A DNA stretch of 11,672 bases, taken from assembly GCA_005799475.1 (NCBI GenBank), contig SYGQ01000069.1:1-11672 (forward strand), in the 5' to 3' direction. The DNA is from Planctomycetia bacterium. Lineage in GTDB: Bacteria; Planctomycetota; Phycisphaerae; Phycisphaerales; SM1A02. Numbering within the stretch: the stretch's first letter is position 1; the number at the start of each line of letters is the position of its first letter. Below the pieces are notes generated by a model. It had not been told where the DNA came from. It searched no databases and saw only the letters and a program-made list of their open reading frames with translations. Shown in pieces: positions 6,849 to 11,672 of this stretch. The translations under genes were made by a program, and so were the position numbers.

Positions 6849-7669
6849 GAGTGTGCTCCTGCGCTCGTGGGGGTGCCAACGGCCACGATGCGTGTCCCGA
6901 CCGGTTCGCCGCGGGAGAGTCGAACGAGGGCGTCGGCGCGCTTCCATGACGCAATGATCACGCAGACGCCCGTCGATGTGGCCGTCTCAAGTGCGCCTCG
7001 GACCTTTGGGATCATCCCGCCGCGGATAGTGCCGTTGGTGACGAGGGCGTCGATCGCGGTGGCATCGAGCGTTCCAATCGTTCGTCCATCGCCATCGAGG
7101 ACACCGTCGACATCGGACAGAAAGAGGAGAGCCCGCGCGCCGACGAGAGATGCCGTGGCGGCCGCGGCATCGTCGGCGTTGATGTTCATGAGGCCGCCCT
7201 GCGCGTCCATCCCCACGCTCGAGAGGACCGGGAGGAATCCAGAACCGAGGAGAAGTCGCAGGAGCGTCGCATCGCCCTCCGAGACTTCCCCGACGCAGCC
7301 GGGGTCGAACGAGAGGCGAGTGGTCGGCGAGGCGATCGAGGTATGGCCATCGGCGAGAGAGAGTCCGACGGCGCGACAACCGTGCGCCAGCAGCGCGCCG
7401 ACGAGTTTCTGGTTGACCGATCCGCCGAGGACCGCGCCAATCTCCACCATCTGGTCGGGCGGGGTCACGCGAATGCCCTCTCGTTTCGTCGAGGCCATTC
7501 CCAGACGCGAGAGATGTCGATCCACCGCCGAGCCGCCGCCGTGCACGACGATGACTGATCCCGGGCGCGCACGGTGCATGGAGGCGATGGCCGAAGTGAC
7601 TGACGCGAGGGCCGACGCATCGTCCAGGAGTGCGCCGCCAACCTTCACAACAAGCGGTGGCGTCGGCAT
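6845..7669 (-). CDS. argB: Acetylglutamate kinase
   Basis: ArgB phosphorylates N-acetylglutamate with ATP. Counted from ATG 7669 the protein has 274 residues. It shows VVKVGG with the catalytic-type lysine 9, HGGG (43-46), EGIRVT (64-69) for acetylglutamate, MNINADDAAA (161-170), DVDGVL (186-191) and GGMIPKV (217-223) with lysine 222. The chain begins almost directly with the first beta strand. It therefore lacks the extra N-terminal helix of the hexameric, arginine-inhibited kinases and resembles the insensitive dimeric Escherichia coli type. A TTG at 7672 is an alternative start (TTGA overlap with the argC stop) and lies seven bases after a GAGG; the ATG is ten bases from it. The stop overlaps the argF start. 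Confidence 0.96.
   Translation of the reverse strand: MPTPPLVVKVGGALLDDASALASVTSAIASMHRARPGSVIVVHGGGSAVDRHLSRLGMASTKREGIRVTPPDQMVEIGAVLGGSVNQKLVGALLAHGCRAVGLSLADGHTSIASPTTRLSFDPGCVGEVSEGDATLLRLLLGSGFLPVLSSVGMDAQGGLMNINADDAAAATASLVGARALLFLSDVDGVLDGDGRTIGTLDATAIDALVTNGTIRGGMIPKVRGALETATSTGVCVIIASWKRADALVRLSRGEPVGTRIVAVGTPTSAGAHS
6856..6860 (-). promoter_or_regulatory. Shine-Dalgarno site AGGAG for argF
   Basis: On the minus strand AGGAG precedes ATG 6848 by seven bases. It decides between the long open frame starting at 6947 and the start that overlaps the argB stop, in favour of the latter. Confidence 0.6.
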
Positions 7670-8772
7670 CAACTTCGGGCCTCAACAGGCTCGGGCGCAT
7701 TGCAGCGGCCAAGACCGAGGGCTTCTGGGAATCCAAAGCGGACATTGAGGCACTGGATCGCCTGCCCAGCAGCGCCCTTCAAGAGGTTGTCGATGGCACT
7801 GCTGACGATGAGGTGTCGACGCCGCGCATCGACGGCGAGCGCGATGTCGCAGCAGTTCGTTCCTTCCACCGCGCGCACCGAGGGCCAGTGTCCCTCATCG
7901 AGCGGCCGGATGAATGGCTCACCCGCATAGGCCTCGCGAAGCGTGTGTCGCACGGACGCGTCGTCGACGCCGTCGTTGAGGGTTGCATGAATCGTGGAGA
8001 GGATGCCTCGGTCGAACGGACCCAAGTGCGGCGTGAAGACGAGGTCTGCGCGCACTTCTTGGATCATCTCTGGTTCGTGCCGATGCGAGAACACGCCGTA
8101 GGCCTGCTGGCTCACTTCACAGAGCATGGACTTCAGGGCAGGGGACCGACCCGCACCGCTCACACCGCTGGTGCTGTCGACGATGATGGAGCCCTCCTGC
8201 ACGAGTCCGGCGGCCACGATGGGCTGGAGCGGGAGGATGACGCTTGTTGGGTAGCAGCCAGGGACGGCGACGAGCTGCGCCTGCGAAATCTCGGACCGAT
8301 GGTGCTCAGGAAGCCCGTACACGGCTTGCGCAAGCCACGATCGATGGGCATGCTCGAAGCCGTAGTAGCGTGGGTAGGCGCGCGAGTCACGCAGTCGAAA
8401 CGCCGCCGAGAGATCGAGCACGACCATCCCCCGCGCGAGCAACTTCGGCGCGAGTTCATGGCTTGCCTCGTGCGGGGTGGCGAGAATGGCGACATCAGGG
8501 GCATCGGCAAGGATCGCCTCGCTCGACGCCCCTTTGACGAGCAGATCGACGACGCCACGGTAGCGCGGGAACAGATGGTCAAACCGCTCGGCGCGCTCGG
8601 CGTGCCGGACGGAGCCGAAGAGTCCGACGAGTTCGACGCCCGGATGCTGGCCAAGGAGTCCGACCGCCTCAGCGCCGGCATATCCGGCCGCGCCGACGAC
8701 GACGGCGCGGATCCTCGGTCGACTCGTGGTGCCATGCGAACCCACGCCCACTGGATGGTTGATTGGAGTCAT
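7669..8772 (-). CDS. argC: N-acetyl-gamma-glutamyl-phosphate reductase
   Basis: ArgC reduces N-acetylglutamyl phosphate with NADPH to the semialdehyde. The protein has 367 residues, somewhat longer than the usual 310-350 because of a leader of about 20 residues and a C-terminal extension after residue 350. Motifs are the nucleotide-binding GAAGYAG (27-33), LDLSAAFRL (119-127), VPGCYPTS (170-177) with catalytic cysteine 173, GVSGAGR (203-209), HRHEPEM (230-236) and the closing SSAIDNLLKGAAGQAIQ (324-340). ATG 8772 is seven bases after the argR stop. The bases before it (GAACTTTCC) contain no Shine-Dalgarno sequence, unlike argF or argG, so a later start or coupling to argR is possible. It is the first biosynthetic gene of the operon. 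Confidence 0.96.
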   Translation of the reverse strand: MTPINHPVGVGSHGTTSRPRIRAVVVGAAGYAGAEAVGLLGQHPGVELVGLFGSVRHAERAERFDHLFPRYRGVVDLLVKGASSEAILADAPDVAILATPHEASHELAPKLLARGMVVLDLSAAFRLRDSRAYPRYYGFEHAHRSWLAQAVYGLPEHHRSEISQAQLVAVPGCYPTSVILPLQPIVAAGLVQEGSIIVDSTSGVSGAGRSPALKSMLCEVSQQAYGVFSHRHEPEMIQEVRADLVFTPHLGPFDRGILSTIHATLNDGVDDASVRHTLREAYAGEPFIRPLDEGHWPSVRAVEGTNCCDIALAVDARRRHLIVSSAIDNLLKGAAGQAIQCLNVRFGFPEALGLGRCNAPEPVEARS

Positions 8773-8779
8773 GGAAAGT

Positions 8780-9283
8780 TCAGCGTGCGGAACGCGCCAA
8801 GAGTCGGTGCGTTGTCGCAGCGCTCTGGTGCGCGACGGCTGTCAGTCGATGCGCCGTCGACTTGGCGTTTGCTGCGGTGGTGCAGGCGAGGAAGATGCAA
8901 TCATCCCCGGCGATTGTGCCCAAGACGCCGTGAAGAAGCCCGTCCTGAGCGGCGCGGTCGATCTCGATGGCCAACGCGCTTGCTTGGCCAGGCGCGGTGT
9001 GCACGACGACCTGGGTGCCACCCGTGGCGACACGCGCCAGCAGTCGACGCACCGTCGCGGCGAAGGCACTCGCGCGGGTGGGCGCCCCGCCAGCGTCGCC
9101 GAGGACTCGGTACCCATTCGCGGACTTCACGACACCGAGTTCGCGGAGGTCGCGTGAGAGCGTCGCTTGGGTGGCGTCGATGCCGCGGCGCGCCAGTCGC
9201 TGCACGAGCACGGTCTGGTTGGCAGGTCGCTCGGCCTCGATGATGCGAAGGATGTTGTGCTGGCGCTCGGCCTTTCCGGTCAT
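8780..9283 (-). CDS. argR: Arginine repressor
   Basis: ArgR senses L-arginine and binds ARG-box operators as a hexamer. The 167-residue protein is slightly longer than the typical 150-156. The N-terminal winged helix (1-65) contains the recognition helix ATQATLSRDLRELG (37-50) with the signature Ser-Arg at 43-44. The C-terminal oligomerisation and arginine-binding domain has TAPGQA (96-101) and GTIAGDDC (122-129), including the paired aspartates at 127-128 that bind arginine. The final 25 residues are an alanine/arginine-rich tail. It is the first gene of the operon, and its own promoter carries an ARG-box-like palindrome, so autoregulation is expected. The ATG at 9283 is the only good start and lies eight bases from the -10 hexamer, with no ribosome-binding site. 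Confidence 0.95.
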   Translation of the reverse strand: MTGKAERQHNILRIIEAERPANQTVLVQRLARRGIDATQATLSRDLRELGVVKSANGYRVLGDAGGAPTRASAFAATVRRLLARVATGGTQVVVHTAPGQASALAIEIDRAAQDGLLHGVLGTIAGDDCIFLACTTAANAKSTAHRLTAVAHQSAATTHRLLARSAR

Positions 9284-9291
9284 AGCGGATG

Positions 9292-9313
9292 ATTATGCAT
9301 CGTCATGCATAAT
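9292..9313 (-). promoter_or_regulatory. ARG-box-like operator for ArgR
   Basis: A perfect inverted repeat, ATTATGCAT and ATGCATAAT, is separated by four bases. Its inner 18 bases fit the ArgR consensus layout (w-N-T-G-A-A-T-wwww-A-T-T-C-A-N-w) except for one symmetric change, A to C, in each arm, and a GC-containing centre. It covers the promoter spacer and the -10 hexamer, so ArgR binding would block RNA polymerase. Only one box is visible; tandem boxes are common elsewhere. Confidence 0.72.
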
Positions 9314-9320
9314 GTGTCAA
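9292..9320 (-). promoter_or_regulatory. arg operon promoter
   Basis: Minus-strand TTGACA at 9315-9320, exactly 17 bases, then CATAAT at 9292-9297, matching 11 of 12 bases of the sigma-70-type consensus. Counting the usual six bases from the -10 puts the transcription start at about 9283-9286, at or just before the argR ATG (9283). It should drive the whole argR-to-argJ operon. Confidence 0.72.
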
Positions 9321-9344
9321 GGCGGTACGCACAAGAACCGCCCT
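9319..9344 (-). terminator. Possible infC terminator hairpin
   Basis: After the infC stop, minus-strand GGCGGT (9337-9342) pairs with ACCGCC (9321-9326) across a 10-base loop. An extra G-U and A-U pair extend the base to 9319-9344. No proper U-tract follows, so it is a weak intrinsic terminator at best. The 3' foot overlaps the TTGACA of the arg promoter. Confidence 0.3.
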
Positions 9345-9358
9345 CGGGAAGATGGGCT

Positions 9359-10072
9359 CTACTTCTGGCTGGCGGCCGGTGCCGCCGCGGGCTGGCTGGG
9401 TGCGACCGTCGGCGCTGGCGTCGGGGGTTGCGCCGCCTTGGGAGTGGCCGTTGGTTTCGCCGCCTTGTTGCGCGCGGAGTCGATTTTCGATCGGTCCGGG
9501 ACGATGATCATTGACATTCTCTTGCCATTGAGGCGCGGTGCGAGTTCAACGCGTCCGATGTCGGAGAGCGTCTGCGCGATCTCTTCCATTCGCTGATCGC
9601 CTCGGCCCTTGTAGGCGAGCTCGCGACCGCGGAAGTTCTGCACGAAGACCACCCGGTACCCCTCGAGCAGGAACTGCCTCGCCTGGTTGACGCGGATCTC
9701 GACATCATGCGGGTCGATCTTCATCGAGCGGCCGAGGCGCACTTCCTTCATTTCTCCGGCCTTGGACTTGGTCTTGGACTGCTTCTCCTTCTTGGCCTGC
9801 TCGTACTTGAACTTGCCAAAGTCCATGATGCGCACGACGGGAGGGCGCGAATCCGCGGCGATCTCCACAAGGTCGAGGCCGGCTTGGGCGGCGCGCTGCT
9901 TGGCATCGTCGAGTTCGACGACTCCGACCATCTCGCCATTCTGGTCGATGAGTCTGATTGGGGAAACGCGGATGCGATCGTTGATCCGTGGACCAAAGTC
10001 TCGGGAGTCGCGGAAGGGGGGACGGCGATTGAACTGCGAAATGGGGGGATCCTCAGATGGAATGATCGCCAC
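9359..10072 (-). CDS. infC: Translation initiation factor IF-3
   Basis: IF-3 binds the 30S subunit, prevents 70S association and checks start-codon pairing. The reading from GTG 10072 gives 237 residues. The N-domain begins at INDRIRVSPIRLID (30-43), followed by LDLVEIAADSRPPVVRIMDFGKFKYE (66-91, containing the family signature) in pieces, a lysine-rich linker (94-109) and the C-domain KEVRLGRSMKIDPHD (109-123) through MSMIIVPD (186-193). About 40 residues of Pro/Ala/Thr-rich tail follow, beyond the usual 170-180 residue core. The start is uncertain. The GTG has no Shine-Dalgarno sequence, while an ATT codon at 10042 has GAGGAT six bases before it, and AUU is the classic infC start. The upstream neighbour is thrS; the usual downstream genes rpmI and rplT are absent. 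Confidence 0.95.
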   Translation of the reverse strand: MAIIPSEDPPISQFNRRPPFRDSRDFGPRINDRIRVSPIRLIDQNGEMVGVVELDDAKQRAAQAGLDLVEIAADSRPPVVRIMDFGKFKYEQAKKEKQSKTKSKAGEMKEVRLGRSMKIDPHDVEIRVNQARQFLLEGYRVVFVQNFRGRELAYKGRGDQRMEEIAQTLSDIGRVELAPRLNGKRMSMIIVPDRSKIDSARNKAAKPTATPKAAQPPTPAPTVAPSQPAAAPAASQK

Positions 10073-10322
10073 GAGGAGACAGAGTCGCCCCCTGGGCTTG
10101 GGTCGGGTTCGATGTTTGGCGGGCCGCGCTCAACCTTCGCTGACGATGGGGAACGCCCATCAGCATGCGGAGGAGTTGGTGGGAAGCATCATGAGTCGCT
10201 GGATCTCGTGTCGGGCGCTGGCGTGCTCGGGGACGCCCCGAGCGGGAAGACGATACCACGCGATTGGCCGTTGACCAATGAAAGTGCAAAAAGAGCCATG
10301 GAACCCCAGCAGAACTCCCATC
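10073..10322 (-). other. Structured thrS-infC spacer, probable infC leader
   Basis: These 250 bases hold no convincing gene but three hairpins in the minus-strand transcript. 10263-10279 has a 7-bp stem with loop AAC, including one U-G pair that would be a mismatch on the other strand. 10225-10243 has a perfect 8-bp stem, GCTCGGGG/CCCCGAGC, with a 3-base loop. 10145-10161 has GATGGG/CCCATC with a 5-base loop. None is followed by a T-run. A T5 tract occurs shortly after the thrS stop without a good stem. A weak promoter (TTGGTC, 17 bases, TATCGT) lies at about 10250-10278. A ten-codon reading starts at 10192 or 10189. Regulation of infC through this leader is possible but unproven. Confidence 0.4.
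10225..10243 (-). repeat. GC-rich inverted repeat in the infC leader
   Basis: A perfect 8-bp stem, GCTCGGGG with CCCCGAGC, has a 3-base loop. It is stable in either strand. No T-run follows on either side, so it is not an intrinsic terminator. Confidence 0.55.
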
Positions 10323-11672
10323 CTAGGAAGCCGACGGGGTGCAGAGCACGGCACGGAGGGTGGAGGCCCCACGGGATCGGTACTCACCCTCGATGGCAGC
10401 CAAGAACTGGTCGATGGCGAGTTCACCGAGGTTGGCCTCGACGCCGAACGCACGGACGCTAACGGCGCGGTGCTCCGCGTCGCGCGGTCCGACGACCGCG
10501 AGGTAAGGGATCTTGAGCTCGCTGGCATCGCGAATCCGGGCCTGAACCCGCTCGTTGCCGGCATCGATCGTGGCGCGCAGTCCCCGAGTCTTGAGCAACG
10601 CGAGAACCTCCCGCGCGTACGGCTCGCTCTTGTCGCTGATCGGGAGGACACGGATCTGCTCGGGCGCAAGCCACAGCGGAAACGCTCCCGCGAAGTGCTC
10701 GATGAGGACGCCGACGAATCGTTCCATCGACCCGAACGGAGCCCTGTGGATCATCACCGGTCGGTGCTCCTTGTTGTCGGCACCGATGTAGCCCAGATTG
10801 AAACGGACAGGCAGGTTGTAATCGACTTGCACCGTGCCAAGTTGCCATGACCGGCCGATGACATCGCGCACGACAAAGTCGATCTTGGGGCCGTAGAACG
10901 CGGCTTCGCCCGGTTCTTCGGAGAATGGAACCCCCAACGACTTCGCTGCGGCCCGGCACGCGTCCTCGGCCTTGTCCCAGTTCGCACTCTCGCCCACATA
11001 CTTGTCGCTGCCTGGGTCGCGCAGTCCGACGCGCACGCGATAGTCGTTCATGCCAAGCGTGCCGAAGATGAGTTTGACGAGCTTGAGGCAGCCGAGCATC
11101 TCATCGGCGACCTGATCCTCGCGGCAGAAGAGGTGCGCGTCGTCCTGAGTGAACCCGCGCACCCGAGTCAGTCCGCCGATTTCGCCCGACTGCTCCCAGC
11201 GATACACCGTGCCAAACTCCGCCAGTCTCACCGGAAGATCGCGGTACGAGTGCGGCTCGCTCGCGAAGATTCGGATGTGGTGCGGGCAGTTCATCGGCTT
11301 GAGCAGGTACCCATCCACATCGCCCTTGGCGAGCCGATTGGACAGGTCTGCGCAGGAGCACCCCTCACTCGCGAGCGCAGTCATTGCATCATGCTCGATG
11401 ATCGGGGGGTATTGGCTCTCGCGGTAGTAGGGGAAGTGGCCGCTTGTGCGATAGAGATCGAGCTTGCCGATGTGCGGCGTGAACACCTGCGCGTAGCCCT
11501 GCTCGCGCAGCGCCTCGCTGATGAACGACTGCAGTTCCTGGCGGACGATCGACCCGCGTGGGGTCCATAGGACGAGCCCTTGCCCAACCATCTCGTCGAT
11601 GTGAAAGAGCCGCAGTTGCTTCCCGAGCACACGGTGGTCCCGCTTCTTCGCTTCCTCGACCTGCTTGAGGTA
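10323..11672 (-). CDS. thrS: Threonyl-tRNA synthetase, C-terminal 449 residues
   Basis: ThrRS charges tRNA-Thr with threonine. The frame is open to the right edge (first residues YLKQVEEAKKRDHR), so the start and the N-terminal TGS and editing domains lie outside the window. What is present is the class II catalytic core and the anticodon-binding domain. Motif-2 sequence AEFGTVYRWEQSGEIGG is at about 11174-11224. The three zinc ligands are the cysteine of KPMNCPHH (about 11286), the histidine of DDAHLFC (about 11133) and the histidine of IHRAPFGSMERF (about 10746). The anticodon domain follows, with PEQIRVLPIS and YLAVVGPRDAE. An insertion with a Cys-Ser-Cys motif lies between the motif-1 region and the first zinc ligand. 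The GTG at 11630 is internal and not a real start. infC follows after 250 bases, the usual gene order. Confidence 0.97.
   Translation of the reverse strand, partial: YLKQVEEAKKRDHRVLGKQLRLFHIDEMVGQGLVLWTPRGSIVRQELQSFISEALREQGYAQVFTPHIGKLDLYRTSGHFPYYRESQYPPIIEHDAMTALASEGCSCADLSNRLAKGDVDGYLLKPMNCPHHIRIFASEPHSYRDLPVRLAEFGTVYRWEQSGEIGGLTRVRGFTQDDAHLFCREDQVADEMLGCLKLVKLIFGTLGMNDYRVRVGLRDPGSDKYVGESANWDKAEDACRAAAKSLGVPFSEEPGEAAFYGPKIDFVVRDVIGRSWQLGTVQVDYNLPVRFNLGYIGADNKEHRPVMIHRAPFGSMERFVGVLIEHFAGAFPLWLAPEQIRVLPISDKSEPYAREVLALLKTRGLRATIDAGNERVQARIRDASELKIPYLAVVGPRDAEHRAVSVRAFGVEANLGELAIDQFLAAIEGEYRSRGASTLRAVLCTPSAS

Noticed and set aside
6849..6947. N-terminal extension of argF from 6947
   Set aside because: Lies within argB, is strongly arginine-rich, and the ATG at 6848 has AGGAG plus an ATGA overlap with the argB stop.
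6363..7748. 461-codon plus reading across argF, argB and the end of argC
   Set aside because: Long only because of high GC; it is the antisense shadow of argB and argF, which have all family motifs.
7630..9243. 537-codon plus reading across argC and argR
   Set aside because: Antisense shadow; charged, low-complexity content and no recognisable domain, while argC and argR are unambiguous.
10053..10289. 78-codon minus reading in the thrS-infC spacer
   Set aside because: Overlaps the infC start out of frame, has random-looking Arg/Ser content and no ribosome-binding site.
10284..10322. Intrinsic terminator after thrS
   Set aside because: A T5 tract is present (CTCTTTTTG) but no stable stem immediately precedes it.

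Overview
The window is GC-rich (roughly two-thirds G+C by eye) and densely coded. It reads as a housekeeping chromosomal segment of a bacterium. The best lineage hint is the divergent ECF-like sigma factor at 366-1076. Its sequence layout, and the spacer between its two regions, resemble the large ECF-like family expanded in Planctomycetota, perhaps the Phycisphaerae. That placement is an inference and was not tested by a search.

Right to left on the minus strand there are three blocks. (1) The 3' two-thirds of thrS, running off the right edge, then a 250-bp structured spacer and infC. (2) A complete, tightly packed arginine operon in the order argR-argC-argB-argF-argG-argH(A)-argJ (9283 to 1503). 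It starts from a near-consensus sigma-70-type promoter (TTGACA, 17 bp, CATAAT). A perfect ARG-box-like palindrome covers that promoter's spacer and -10, and transcription should begin within a few bases of the argR ATG, so the mRNA is probably leaderless. Every junction after argC is a 1-4 base stop/start overlap. (3) At the far left, the first 26 codons of a gene that looks like pheS run off the left edge. Bacterial genomes often have thrS-infC-rpmI-rplT-pheS-pheT. Here the arg operon and a small plus-strand pair sit where rpmI-rplT would be expected.

Together the arg genes encode six of the eight steps from glutamate to arginine plus their repressor. ArgH carries a C-terminal GNAT domain of the short N-acetylglutamate synthase type. 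ArgJ recycles the acetyl group, ArgB and ArgC make the semialdehyde, and ArgF, ArgG and ArgH turn ornithine into arginine. Acetylornithine aminotransferase (argD) and carbamoyl-phosphate synthase are not present and must lie elsewhere.

On the plus strand, a divergent ECF-like sigma factor (366-1076) overlaps an unrecognised 145-aa gene (1069-1506). The latter converges on argJ so closely that both stop codons lie in one CTAG. This pair is the only part of the window with no clear assigned role. No tRNA, rRNA, CRISPR array, insertion sequence or phage gene was seen.
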